Positions 38,167 to 50,358 are shown, numbered from the stretch's first letter. The stretch is DNA of 64,000 bases from Syncephalis plumigaleata (GCA_025201365.1 JAIXMF010000004.1:1364001-1428000), one strand, 5' to 3'. The notes: a model not told the origin generated them from the letters alone. Program-made: numbers and translations.

Positions 38167-38693
38167 ATGCCAGTTTATTTGAAGAAGCAGTGTGTGCCTG
38201 TAGGTAGATAGAGTATGTAGATGGCAGTAAACAAATAAAATACAAATAAAAGCATGACGTAAGGTGGCATACAAACAGATGACGGAAAAGAGTGGTAAAA
38301 GTAAAGGTACATATTACAACGAGAGTAGTAAACGCTTGAACATTGATAAATAAGCAGGACAGTAATAGAAAACAAAGGACTAGAACGAACAACAAACAAT
38401 ACTTATTGATATAGTAATAATAACGACAAGTGAGCATGTAGATAGGTTAGAGCAAGAGGAAAGCAAAGAGATAAATAAACGTCATAGAAATAGTATGGCA
38501 GAATAGCTGCTATTGGGAATGTGTATGCTAAAGTGAAAGATGGAGTAAGTGGAATGCGAATGACACGAAGAAGACGCGTATTACTGAGAAAGTAAATAGG
38601 TAAATAAAAGAAAGAGGAATAACTAGCATATAGTTAAGAGGAAGTAGACGTGTGTTGTTTACTGACAAGTGGAATGTAGTTGACACAAAGAAG
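38167..38693 (-). repeat. left arm of a ~530-bp inverted repeat
   Basis: The reverse complement of this stretch matches 41168-41700 along its whole length, with roughly nine of ten bases identical by eye and only small indels. Because of this, near-identical open frames are seen on the minus strand here and the plus strand there; these frames are low-complexity Phe/Leu/Tyr/Ser sequence and not genes. The arm contains smaller degenerate repeats of the form GTGGAATG...GACACGAAGAAG. Confidence 0.85.
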
Positions 38694-38830
38694 GCACTTA
38701 CTGTTTAATGATAAGGGAAAGGACAAGGGAAATGTAGTTGGCACGAAGAAGACAGTATGTGAAAGAAGTCAACGACAAGTGGAATGTAGTCAATACTAAG
38801 AAGACAGCATTGGTAAAGAAGTAAAGGGAA
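38545..38830. repeat. degenerate short tandem repeats
   Basis: A unit like GTGGAATGTAGTTGACAC followed by A/GAAGAAGAC recurs near 38549, 38672, 38727 and 38780, with 50-120 bp spacing. The first two copies lie inside the left inverted-repeat arm and the others just inside the loop. Confidence 0.65.
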
Positions 38831-39335
38831 ATAGCAATGAAATGGATACTTGGAAATGGATCAGTAAATCATTAACGTCGTTAGACACAAATAACACGCA
38901 TGTCAATTAGTATTAGTGCTTATTGATTGCTAGTAATAGATGAATAAACTAAATATACAATTATCATTGAGCATCTTTGAATGGTTCTATTTGAATGACA
39001 ATAGACCGCTTTGCTTATGTGTATAGAGTAATTACAATAAAGATATTGCTACAATGACGTCAGCATAATGGCACGATGCGTTAGGTGACATAGATTAGCA
39101 ATATTAATATATCATTTTATAGTCCTACGAACTACAAGAATTTACATATAGAAACGAAGCTATACAAGCAGCTAGTAAGCTAGAACATCTGCCCTTTACT
39201 GCTTTTATTTCGAAGCATATTGACTACTCTCTCTCTTACCTATTTTAGTTATGTCGAAAGACAAAACGAATAACTTACTTACTTTTAACTAAACCATTTA
39301 CTAAGGTAATTACTCGGTTCAGGTATAGAGGGATA
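38831..39335. other. AT-rich spacer inside the inverted-repeat pair
   Basis: About 500 bp with no recognisable gene or RNA. Confidence 0.4.
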
Positions 39336-39636
39336 ATGCGTTTATGTAATTACTGCCATGGTCTAAGGGATGCAAATGCTGGAGATTCTTTAATATTTGG
39401 CTGCAAATGTTTGCATCGACGCCAGTAATGGCCCAGATACAACACCCGTAGCAGAGGGGGAAGAGACAGGAGCAGGAACAACAATTACAACAATCCGCCC
39501 TATAAGCGAAGCAACCCATTACCTTGTAAAGAAACTAGTAACACAATTACAGGATGAGGGGTGCATGATAGGAGATACTTGTTACAAGTTTTCCGTTAAA
39601 GACTATAAGGCCTTACTGGTTTGTGTTCCAGAATGA
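39336..39636 (+). CDS. doubtful small ORF, possible broken gene
   Basis: An ATG at 39336 opens a short frame with a Cys/His pattern (MRLCNYCHGLRDANAGD, then GCKCLH) that stops after about 30 codons. An overlapping frame continues to 39636 with protein-like composition (SEATHYLVKKLVTQLQDEGC and DTCYKFSVKDYKALLVCVP). The offset between them is not the one-base loss seen elsewhere in the window. It may be a remnant or a spliced small gene. I cannot name it. Confidence 0.25.
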
Positions 39637-39765
39637 GAGCGTGTTCAAGGATGGTTTAAATAGTCGATAGTAAGCTGTATCAGCCACAATTCGGGGTTAC
39701 TTCACTCATTCACCTATTCATTCTACTCGTAATTACTCCAAGCATTTCTCCTCCTCTAGTTTACC

Positions 39766-40464
39766 ATGGTTCAACTATTTAATATTCTTGCTATCGCTTT
39801 GGCTGTGCCAGCAGTGGTGTTGGCTCAGACTAACACTACTAATGCAAATGCTCGTCCGCCCAATGTGTCAGAACGATGCAACAAAGCTATGACCGGCCTA
39901 TTCAATAGCACCGCATGCTTGAAAAGTTTGGACGCTGCACCGCATGACAAGTTAGTCGTACGCTGCACTTCCCCGGTGGACAGTGGTAGCGATCATTATT
40001 GCGCAAACGAGCAAGTGGAAAAAGCGATGGATGTCGTGGAGAACGACTGCAAAGCGGAACTCGATGCCAGAGAAAAGAGACTTTTGACCATTTATGGCAA
40101 ACTAGTGTCCTACGAAAGAGCACGGAAAATGGAGTGTCTCAAGGCTCCAAATGGAAAGTACTGCTTTGAAACGATGACCAACCTTACCAGTCAGGAAAGG
40201 GAAAAGCAAATATGTCAGGGTTGCAATAAGCTTGCCATGGACACATGGTTAAGCATGCAGCCCTCGCGGTCAAACAACTACAGTGAGTTTCTATTCAAAG
40301 AGCCTGATCTTGAAATGGCACAGAAATCCAAGGAATGCGAGGCAGTCATTAAGAACACCAAAAAAGAAGAGGAGGCCTCATTAACAAATAGCTCAAATTC
40401 CATGGCACCAAAGTATTACACGGCATTCCTGGCGATTGTCGGTGTAATGATGTTCTATGTTTAG
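39766..40464 (+). CDS. Cys-rich secreted GPI protein, paralogue C
   Basis: Intact intronless ORF, 232 aa. The signal peptide (MVQLFNILAIALAVPAVVLA) is followed by a Asn/Thr stretch and the family core: SERCNKAMTGLFNSTACL, HYCANEQVEKAMDVVENDCK, ELDAREKRLLTIYGKLVSYE, ECLKAPNGKYCFETMTNL and ICQGCNKLAMDTWLSM. The C-terminus is hydrophobic (YTAFLAIVGVMMFYV) after a Ser/Asn spacer, fitting GPI attachment. Cys spacing matches paralogues A and B at 24.5-26.8 kb, which are on the other strand. It sits between the inverted-repeat arms at 38.2-38.7 and 41.2-41.7 kb. Unlike A and B its frame is unbroken, and it serves as the reference for the family. Function unknown; surface or wall location is inferred. 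Confidence 0.8.
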   Translation: MVQLFNILAIALAVPAVVLAQTNTTNANARPPNVSERCNKAMTGLFNSTACLKSLDAAPHDKLVVRCTSPVDSGSDHYCANEQVEKAMDVVENDCKAELDAREKRLLTIYGKLVSYERARKMECLKAPNGKYCFETMTNLTSQEREKQICQGCNKLAMDTWLSMQPSRSNNYSEFLFKEPDLEMAQKSKECEAVIKNTKKEEEASLTNSSNSMAPKYYTAFLAIVGVMMFYV

Positions 40465-41167
40465 TCACAATTACCCTTATTATCATTAATAAATACATAT
40501 ATGTAACCTGAAAATGCCTAAAAAAACCCTCTGACCTCAAGGATTTTGAGTCAACTTTAAACGGGCTTATAACATGGAGAGATCACCATGCCGCGGGACA
40601 TTAAATGAGCATGGGTCTTCTTTCTTTAATGATAAGCCTTTATTATTTATTAACTAATAACTTTACTACACACACAATAATAGCACAAATGATTAGAATT
40701 TATTTAATGATGTGCTACCTTCTATTAATTACAAGGTTACCACTTGGGACATTACATCTAGCTTTTACTAATACGATTTGGATACAACATTTATTACATT
40801 GTTATAAATTCACTAATAAACTCTATTTATTCAATTATATCACTTCATATCATGCATATTGCTCACTCATGTCATTTCTACATTATTCTGCCATCCCAAT
40901 AATGGCATCATTTCTTGTTCATACTGACTGATCTTATTAAACGTTTTTATTTAATTCATTATATACTATTTGCCTTGCTCTATCATTAGTATAGTGTATT
41001 CATTCCACTATTACTTTCTCTATTCATTAATAACTTATTTATTTCCATCGTTCTACCTTTCCACTACATATACATGCTTGTCAATATTGTCATTTCACAC
41101 TGCATGTATCCACTATCCACCTATTGCTCATTCACCTTGTTATTTATTTCTTTACACAGCACGTGTC
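40465..41167. other. AT-rich spacer before the right inverted-repeat arm
   Basis: About 700 bp. Plus-strand open frames here are Leu/Ile/Tyr/Ser-rich by base composition and show no protein features I trust. It holds the 3' end of paralogue C. Confidence 0.4.
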
Positions 41168-41700
41168 TTCTTTGTGTCAACTACATCCCACTTGTCAGTA
41201 AACAGCACGCGTCTACTTCCTCTTAACTATATGCTAGTTATTTCTTTCCTTTTATTTACCTATTTACTTTCTCAGTAATACGCGTCTTCTTCGTGTCATT
41301 CACATTTCACTTACTTCCTCTTTCACTTTAGCATACACATTCCCAATAGCAACTATTCTGCCATACTATCTCTATGTCGTTTATTTATCTCTTTGTTTTC
41401 CTCTTGCTCTAACCTATCTACATGCTCACTTGTCGCTATTATTACTATTCCAATAAGCCTTGTTTCTTGTTCGTTCTAGTCCTTTGTTTTCTATCACTGT
41501 CCTGCTTATTTATCAATGTTTAAGCGTTTACTGTTCTCGTTGTAATATGTACCTTTTACTTTTACCGCTCTTTTCCGTCATCTGTTTGTATGCCATTATT
41601 ACGTCATGCTTTTATTTGTATTTTCATTTGTTTACTGCCATCTCCATACTCTATTTACCTACAAGCATACACTGCTTCTTCGAATAAACTAGCATACATA
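41168..41700 (+). repeat. right arm of a ~530-bp inverted repeat
   Basis: Matches the reverse complement of 38167-38693. The shared block begins near CTTCTTTGTGTCAACTACAT and ends near CTGCTTCTTCGAATAAACTAG. Between the arms lie about 2.5 kb with paralogue C and a doubtful ORF. Confidence 0.85.
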
Positions 41701-42109
41701 TTGATACGTCGATAGCTTTGTAATATATAAACAACCTTTATTACATGTTTCATCTATCTATTTCTTAGTAATATAGTCACAAGTATTTGAATCTAGTCAA
41801 TCTATATAATGCTTATTTAGAATCGATATTACATATATCGCAACCAGGCTAGCTACAACAACAATTATAAAAGCATAAAGGTTTATATCGCCGTTGATTT
41901 AGCCGAATAGAGTAGAACAAGACCACAAGGTCACAATAAAGATAGTGAACGTAGAATGGGATGAATAGCGAATCTTCTGGAAACTTCCATCTTATGATTA
42001 CATTTTAAACGCGCTTTTTCGTCGCTCTCCTTATCCACTTATTGCTTCTTGTGCATATACATTCACTCGTAGTCTCTATTGTGTTGTCAGTCAAATTGCA
42101 AGCTTCGCT
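41701..42109. promoter_or_regulatory. upstream region of the cyclophilin-40 gene
   Basis: About 400 bp between the right repeat arm and the Cpr6 ATG. No gene is visible. Stress-gene promoters of Cpr6 type often carry nGAAn heat-shock elements; GAATAG/GGAAACTTCC near 41955-41990 could be one, but this is weak. Confidence 0.35.
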
Positions 42110-43931
42110 ATGCCTAACCCACGTTGCTACTTTGATGTCACCATTGGTGGTCAGCCAGCTGGTCGTATGGTCTTTGAACTGGCAAGTAGTCAAGTGATAT
42201 CGACGGTGTAGGAATTATTCGTCTAACTCCGTATTCTTTGTATTAGTATGCCGATCAAGTGCCAAAGACAGCCGAGAACTTTCGTGCCTTGTGTACTGGT
42301 AAATACACGCTAGACTAAGCGATAGAATTAGCTAGTACTTATACTATTCCGATATGTGTGTGTGTGTGCGTATATAGGTGAAAAGGGTGTTGGTCAGCTA
42401 GGTAAACCACTTCATTACAAGGGATGTCCTTTCCATCGTGTGATCAAGGTAAGTGGATGCTTATGCCATTATTCGATAGAATGTATACACATGACTAATA
42501 ATCGCCATGTATCATCAATGATTGCTTAGGGATTCATGTGTCAAGGAGGTGATTTCACGGCTCAGAATGGTACTGGCGGTGAAAGTATCTATGGCGAAAA
42601 GTTCGAAGGTATCCATCTATTAGCGATGAATATAGGATACATCAATGGAAGCTAATTCTATTTGTACACGCTTAGATGAGAATTTCACGCATAAGCACGA
42701 TAGTATCGGCTTGTTATCCATGGCCAATGCAGGTCCCAATACGAATGGTTCGCAATTCTTTATCACAACTGCATTAGTAGGTTATACCATACACAATATA
42801 AACGATAGAATCGATTACTTACTAGTAGTATTATACTTTTTATTTGCACGACACTTGATTCAATTGATCGATTGATATGTATATAGACGCCACATCTCGA
42901 TAATAAGCATGTGGTGTTTGGTAAACTTATTAAGGGTGAGTAATTCGAATAGATTATGTCTGGTACAACAGCATACTAATAGATGAGTTGTTTAGGTCGT
43001 AATGTACTACGTACTATCGAACATACCAAGACTGGTAGTGATGATCGCCCAGTAGAAGATGCCATTATTGCTGATTGCGGTGAACTACAAGAAGGTGAAG
43101 ATGACGGTGTACCCGATGTAGCACCCGATGGTGATGCCTATCCCGACTTTCCTGGTAAATAATAATATACCATTTGTAGATTGTAGCTTATTCGATTAAC
43201 AAACTCGTATTTACTATGATAGATGATTACGAGGGAGACAAGGAGGCTGAATCCTTGATAAAGATCGTTAATGTAACTAATAATATCATGGATGATTTCA
43301 TTAGTTGACTTGTTTAACGCATTGTTACATTAGGAAATTAAAACATTGGGCAACACTTACTTTAGCAAGGGAGAATACAAGAAAGCATTCGATAAATATA
43401 GCAAGGTACGTATTGTATTCGATATCATCTATGGTGATATATTCACTAATGGATTCATCATTGTTGCATAGGCCATCAATTATTTGAATGAACGACCTGT
43501 ATTCTCGGATGAAGATACCGAGGAATTAAAGAAGCAATGGATTGCCGCCAAACTACCATGCTATTTGAACAGAGCGGCAGCAGCGCTTAAACTCGACGAC
43601 TTCCAACGTGCGGTCACCGATAGCACTGTGATCATTGAGACGGAGGGAGCACTCGATAAGGATTTGACGAAAGCCTACTTCCGACGTGGTACTGCCTATA
43701 ATCATCTTAAAGCTTACGATGAAGCGATCAGCGATCTCACTGAGGCACGTCGTTTGAGTGCTACGGAAGATGCAGGCATCCTACGTGAATTGCAACTAGC
43801 ACAAAAGGTAAGTCAACTGGCATAGGACACATTCAACGATTGATGAACTAAACACTAACATTATGTAATGATAGCGACTTACTGCACGCAAAGAGAAGGA
43901 ACGTCAAGCTTATAGCAAGATGTTTGGCTAA
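42110..43931 (+). CDS. CPR6: cyclophilin-40, peptidyl-prolyl isomerase with TPR domain
   Basis: Exon 1 is 42110..42181 ([24 protein letters not shown]), exon 2 42247..42298, and about eight further exons end at 43931 without frame breaks. The cyclophilin domain has [69 protein letters not shown] and [12 protein letters not shown], with catalytic R/F/Q positions kept. The C-terminal TPR domain ([60 protein letters not shown]) carries the two-carboxylate clamp type residues for binding the Hsp90 C-terminus. It acts as an Hsp90 cochaperone. The first intron begins with GC (gcaagt) rather than GT; the FEL-YAD join requires it. Confidence 0.95.
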
Positions 43932-44067
43932 ATAAATACACGCACGTCTTTTTCTTAGGTATAATCTACGGATATCATTCAATATGTTTGAATAGTTGAC
44001 ATTTATTAAAATAGATCGTGTTTTCCTTTCTTTTTACTCGTTTCGTTTCGTTTCCTCATCTTCTTGA

Positions 44068-45152
44068 TTACATAAAATCATCTTCGGCCTCTTCCACTGA
44101 CGTGTATTGACGCGCGGTATTAGTCGTCATGCTGGAATAGTCGAATAAATCCGAATAGTTTTGTTGTTCTTTTGCCTTTCGACCTTCCTCCTTTAGTTTC
44201 TCCTCCTCTTGTCGCTATTTACATACAAGTGTGCATTAGCATAAAGAATGTGTGTATATGCTTAATAACTACGAGATATTCACCTGTTTGATTTCTTGTT
44301 CACGCTGTGCACGTCGTTTCTGTTTATCGCGTTGTCGTTTCTCATCCGCAAGATCGGGATATTTCTCCTCTTTCGTTTTATTCAATCGATTCACGATTTC
44401 ATTCAAGCGTTTCTCCACATTCATTCGTCGCACCTAGTCATCATGAGATCAGTAATCATTTAGATAGCTACTATTACAGATCATTTACCTGCTTTGGATT
44501 ATGGAAGCTAACCTGTCCCACTGCCATATCGCCGGTCTTTTTCAAATTACTCCATGGCGTGTAGACTACCTTGAGATTGTTCTGCTTATTTCCTAGTTCC
44601 CTATTAGTGCTCACACATATATATAAATACTACAACAACTCTCGTTTACCTTCAATACTATTGGCCTTGACTAGTTGCGCGCAATCAATGAGTAAATCCT
44701 CCGGTAATTGATCCCATTCAAGTCCTTCGGGAAGACGTACGTAAACGTGAGCACTCGATAGTTTATCAACATGGAACTAATGATTACCGATTGAGTATCG
44801 CTACTGAATACTATTGAATACTAGAATAGCTTACCCTATCATAGAGCAATTACAATAATATAACAATGAATCGAGTTAATAGACTATAAACGAGTGTATA
44901 TATAGATATCATCATCTTACCAAACATCCTCCTCCCATCCATACTTGATTAAATCTTCATCTATCATGTTCATCGAATTAGTTATATCCATTCAATGACT
45001 ATCCGTAATAATGACGCCTACTTTCATACTTGTCCCGACCCATATAAATGAGACTTGGTGGGTCCGTAGCTAGTATGATTCATATGATTAACAAACACCG
45101 TTGCCTATTTGTATCTATTCCTATTACCGGTACTAGTAAAATATAACACCAT
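44068..45152 (-). CDS. JLP2: CCDC25/Jlp2-like coiled-coil protein (NFACT-R domain)
   Basis: Starts MVLYFTST at 45152 and continues through short exons: [86 protein letters not shown], then a charged coiled coil ([20 protein letters not shown]) and the ending [10 protein letters not shown]. This is nearly residue-for-residue the CCDC25 plan; the domain is of NFACT-R type. Human CCDC25 is a membrane DNA sensor and RNA association has been proposed for the family. The Trp codon of EDVW is split: TG ends the exon at 44938 and the G may come from a one-base exon at 44835 (see findings) or a lost base. It is divergent from SDA1 over a 381-bp region. Confidence 0.9.
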
Positions 45153-45533
45153 ATTGTTATATAGACGATACTAGATGGATACTAGAAAGGAGAGAAAGAT
45201 AGAATAAAGTGAACGTGCTCCAATGGAAATAATGACAAATGGAGATAGAGTAAGGAATCCACTACGAATTACAGTCGTGATATGTGGCATTCTCCACTCT
45301 ATACATTCTACACCAATCAAATAGGATCAATTTGAAGATTGAATTAAAGAAAAAAGAAAAAAGAAAAATAACCACGAAATACACTCTTACTGCTATTATT
45401 GCTCTTCTTTCTATAGTCAACTATTGACTATTTTGTCGTAAACTAGTGTTTGCTTGTTCTACGTTGGTATTAGTTACGATAGACGTGTAGAGAGAGAGAG
45501 ATACGAAAAATCTATAGTAATAGTAATATAGTT
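45153..45533. promoter_or_regulatory. divergent promoter region (CCDC25-like / SDA1)
   Basis: 381 bp between two divergent start codons. It has AT- and GA-rich tracts (AAAGAAAAAAGAAAAA near 45350 and GAGAGAGAGA near 45491). No gene is visible. Confidence 0.45.
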
Positions 45534-48500
45534 ATGGTTAAGCGTAATCGGGCAGCATTACTGCCTACAAACTTGCCTCAGTTGCAGAATCTTATTAAAC
45601 GAGATCCACCTTCGTATCGTGAGGAATTCCTGCAGCAATGGCGACACTACGAGTCCTCGCTAGCTATATTCCGGCTTAAACCGGATGCAGAAGCAAAGGA
45701 ATTCCAAGAGTTAGTCACGTTTCTGGCTCATGTGGCTCCATGTTATCCCAAAGAGTCGGCAGCCTTTCCTCAACAGATTATCGATCTATTACGCGAGTAC
45801 TCGCTTATTCTAATGCCTGATGTACGAAAAGCACTTGTACAAGCTCTAGTGCTACTACGTAACAAACAGATTATTGATAGTTTAACGTAAGTAGTCAAGC
45901 TAGAAAGACATGAACATCCATTATCATGATTATTTACGAGACTAAATGTTTGTCCACCTCTTAGATTGCTATCTTTATTCTTTGATTTATTCCGTTGTCG
46001 CGACAAACAACTACGTGATACATTATACAAGTATATAATTAACGACATTCGCGTGGCCAATCAAAAGACGAAGAACAACAAGTTAAACAAAGTATTACAG
46101 AATCATATGTATAAGCTATTGGAACAAGCAGAGCAAGGTGGTGATCATGCTGTGTGCGGTAAGAAAGCCGTTGAAGTATGTGTTGAACTCTATAAGAAAC
46201 GAGTATGGTAAGTCTATAACATTCAGTGATGATTACTACTATGAATAGAAGTGATACTAATTGATGAGTAATCATTAGGCAAGATCAGAAAACTGTTAAT
46301 GTATTAGCACATGCTTGCTTCTCCACCATACCGCGTATTGCCATGATGGGTGTACAATTCTTTTTGGGAGCTGATGAGGTTGAGGATGATTCATCTGATT
46401 CTGAGGTTAGTAGACGTATGCCGTATTGTATTCGATGCAATGTGAACTAATCGAGCAATGGTGGGGATGAACAGGGTGAAGCACCAGATCTACGAGCATT
46501 ACAGCATAAACAATTGGTCGGTAAGAAGACTAAATCGCGTACCACACAAATGAACAAAGCAATGGCGGCTATTAGAAAGGTAAGTGATAAAACAAGCTGT
46601 ATAATACAATCATCTAACAATGATGCTATGTTATAGAAAGAACGCGGTAAATCAAAGGCGGAATCATTCAATTTCTCAGCCTTGCATCAACTCAATGATT
46701 CACAAGGTAAATGATCAGTGCAATACATGTGTGCTTGAATAGCAAACAATTAATCGATTAGTATATAATAGGATTTGCAGAACGTTTATACAAACGACTA
46801 ACCGGATCCAACATGCCATATGATGCTCGCCTTCTTTTCATTAAGCTACTGGCGCGTGTTTTAGGCATTCACAATTGATTCTACTACAATTCTTTACGTA
46901 TATATCAATTATCTTAAACCACACCAGCAGGATGTCACTGTGATATTGGCGGCAACTGCACAGGCATCCCATTCACTTGTGCCACCCGATGCAGTTGAGC
47001 CGGTCTCTTGGCAATTGCCAATAACTTTGTCGTGGAACGAGTAAGTTCCGAGGTAGTATGCGCTGGCATTAATAGTATTCGCGAGATATGTGCCCGTTGT
47101 CCATTGGCAATGAAGATACACTATTACAAGATCTAACCGAGTACAAAACACATCGTGATAAAGGTATACATTGTAGAATGTTGTTCTCTTATTAATTACT
47201 AATAATGCTGGTTAAATAATTAGGAGTAATGATGGCTGCACGTAGTCTAATTACACTATTCCGTACTGTTAATCCGGAATTACTCAAGAAACGCGATCGT
47301 GTAAGTCATTAGCATGTCTATGCCTATATACACATTGTATGTACTAATTGACAAATATGATCATAGGGCAAGGAAGCACCATGGCACGAAAGACCTTCCA
47401 AGCATTACAATTTGGTGAAGAAAGTAATGCTGATCTATTGAATGATGTTGCTGTAAGTAGACTAGTATCATTGATGTTCTTATACTAATAGGATGTATAG
47501 TTATTAGAAGAATATGAACAATTGAAATTGCACATAAATCGAAGAAGGCCAATAAATCTAATGAAGATGAGGAAGAAGAGGAAGAGGAAGAAGAGGAGGA
47601 CATGTCTGATATAGGTAATATAGTTGCAATTATCATGATATACTTGTTAACATCTATTAGATAATGAGGAAGAATGGGAGATTGATTCGGATGCAGAGGA
47701 AATAGAAGACGATGAAGATGAAGAAATAGACGAAGATGAAGAGGAAGATGAAGAGGAAGATGAAGAGAACGCACCTCAATTAGTACCAATTACCCAATCT
47801 AATATACTTACCACGAAGGTAGATTACTACTACTTGATTGCTAATGACATATTAGTTAACATATATCTATATATTATTTAGATATTAACATCACAAGACT
47901 TTGCTCGATTAAAAGAGTTGCAAATACGTAAACAAGCTCATGCCAAATTGCAACAACAAAATAAGAAAGCAGCACCGGAAAGGTAAGCTTTATTTACTAA
48001 TTGCCATAATGCAATAGTAGTAATGTAGTAAACATGTATTCGCTGTTATATTAGCATGGATGTATCCGATCTATTTGAAAACAGCAGTGATGATGACAAT
48101 GCTGCCGGTAATGGTGATGAAGACACGGTCATGGATCAAAGTGATGCAGAGAATGGTAATGGCGAGGTGGTAGATGAGTCGGCCATCTTAGCATTCCGTA
48201 AACGTGCCAAACAAACCTACGAGGAACGCTTGGCATCTATTCAAGTAAGATATATATATCTCTAGTGAGATTACTATTCCGTTTAATGTACTTATGAATA
48301 TGCATATGCATTAATGATACTAGTCTGGTCGAGATAATCGTGAGAAGAAGTTTGGCTGCAAGAAGAAGCGCTCTGAAGGTCATAGCACCACCAACAAGGT
48401 AAGCGTTGACTATTCTTAGATGAGCATCGTCATACAATTTATTAGCGTTGCTCCTATTACTATTACTACTATTGGTGCTAATAATGACGAAATCTCGGTT

Positions 48501-48767
48501 TTTCTTGTATCACACTTGTAGGAGAAACGCAAGACCAAGGCGTTTATGATGGTGTCCATCAACGTACAGTCAAGCAAAAGGCGAAAATGTCACTACGTGA
48601 TAAACAGGTAAATATGCATGCATTTATTTCAGTGTGTGCACACACACACACACACGCACTCGTACATGTACATTATGAGAGGCTAACACTTGAGCAATAA
48701 TGCACTATTGCAGATCCAACTTCGTCAGTCCAAGGTCAAACAAAGAAGAATGCAAAAGAAGCACTAG
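45534..48767 (+). CDS. SDA1: Sda1, 60S ribosome biogenesis factor
   Basis: Exon 1 (45534..45886) encodes [20 protein letters not shown] and [20 protein letters not shown]; exon 2 starts at 45965 ([20 protein letters not shown]). Further family blocks are [97 protein letters not shown], a long acidic stretch and the C-terminal [20 protein letters not shown]. Sda1 is a nuclear factor for pre-60S assembly and export, and in yeast also affects actin and G1. About seven one-base losses are needed (near 46872, 46906, 47004, 47115, 47375, 47523 and 48557). As with coatomer gamma, the intact conserved sequence on both sides points to assembly deletions. The stop is at 48767. Confidence 0.92.
48639..48655. 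repeat. (CA)n microsatellite in an SDA1 intron
   Basis: Dinucleotide run in the last intron of SDA1. Confidence 0.75.
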
Positions 48768-49531
48768 AAGAAACAAGTGATACGATATCATACTAGTGGC
48801 GTATACATACACACTACGTGTCTAATTATACATCATCGTTATAATAATTATTATAATAAATTCATGCCTATTATGACATTTGTATGATTTGTATTGTAAA
48901 TAGATGCATAGTCCGTCAAAGGCACTAGAAAGAGAACGTTGTGAGTGAATTGCCACATTGAATGCTAAAAATGCCCCTTGCACCTATGACACCACACATG
49001 TACCACAACATGATACATTCAATGGCATTGCGAGTAATATTCGCCTGAGTCATGGATTATTAGTTCGCATTTATCCTTATCTGCACTCTAGCCTAATACT
49101 ATTACTACTACTAGTAATAGTAGTAGTAGTGTTAATGAGGGCATTGAATGCTACGCATCCAAGAAGCGCATAGAACAAGGTGTCTATCAGAGTTGATTCG
49201 CTTGCCATTTGTTACTTAACCATTTCTAGTTTGTACACGATTCTTTTTTCTTTCCCTTTAACCATCCACGTCTTTACAGCCCTTACTATTTACTAACAGT
49301 ATTGGTACACACCATTATCCGCAACTATCGTCTCTCTCTTTCTTTCTCTTTTCCCTACGTTTGCGTGTACGCTTAGTGCACGACGCTTATCTATTCCGGT
49401 GGCACTACAGTTGTTCTAGGTGTAGTAGCTCATCGATACTAGCATTACCGCCACTAGGTTAGTATTAAGCAAACACACACAGACACACTAGAGATTGCCG
49501 TCTAGTAAAGCAAGCCATTTCATTCAGACTA

Positions 49532-49576
49532 TTTCCTTTCCTTTCCTTTCCTTTCTTTTCTTTTCTTTTCCTTTCT
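49532..49576. repeat. (CCTTT)n pyrimidine repeat
   Basis: CTTTC-type pentanucleotide run in the upstream region of the DUF2433-RRM gene. Confidence 0.8.
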
Positions 49577-50358
49577 ATCTCTACTGATTCAACAAATATT
49601 CGTGTGTGTGTGTGTGTGCGTCTAGTGCAATCGTTTGTCGTTCTACGTGTTATTCTGCGCTTAAAAGCATTGTCTCACTTGATTCCTATTAGGGGCAACA
49701 CTACAACTTTATCGATTAGCCAGTTAGTTATTGTATTTATTATATGCATCGTCATTTAAAGTTAGTATTATCTATCCATTTATATGTATCTAACAAATAC
49801 GTAAGTATTAATCTTTTAACTATCGTTTATTATTACAATAGCTAGGGCCAATCAATTCAGTATCGTAGTTTCGAGTTGACCCCATACTGTGGTAAGTATT
49901 GAATTGAAAGATATACGGAGATATATCTAGAGTGGGAGATTAGAGTGGCGCATACGCGTGTTAATAATCAATTTCAAACGGAGAATTATTGTACGGGATC
50001 AAAAATGAATCAGCCATGCTAATCGATGACTGCGATAGGCGCGGTCTCTAAAACATTCTGAACTGGGTAATTTTTTATTGTTTTTCTTTAACAAACCCTA
50101 CTGCGGACTATGAACCACATTCATTCACCTACAAACTGAATGATGTATTACTTGCTTGTTTATTTATTTGTTTGTTTTTTGTTTACTTCTACGCCAATGT
50201 TCATTCATCCCCTTACTGGCGTATAGTGTATCCCTTTGTTATGTATGTATGTGGCCTTGGTATGTTGCATCTTATCTCCTCGAATTAGAGTGTTAATGCG
50301 CTACATTCATGACTTGATTGCTCGGTACAAGGATCTACCCGCACTATATCTGTTGTAT

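Noticed and set aside
38102-38437. Minus-strand hydrophobic ORFs matching a plus-strand ORF at 41460-41687
   Set aside because: The similarity is explained by the inverted repeat at DNA level; the frames are low-complexity and full of differences that do not preserve the protein.
38167-41700. LTR retrotransposon
   Set aside because: The repeats are inverted, not direct, and no reverse transcriptase, integrase or capsid coding is present between them.
49850-50140. Possible small RNA gene (snoRNA-like boxes or tRNA-like TTCGAG)
   Set aside because: No complete cloverleaf and no paired C/D boxes with a closing stem could be traced.
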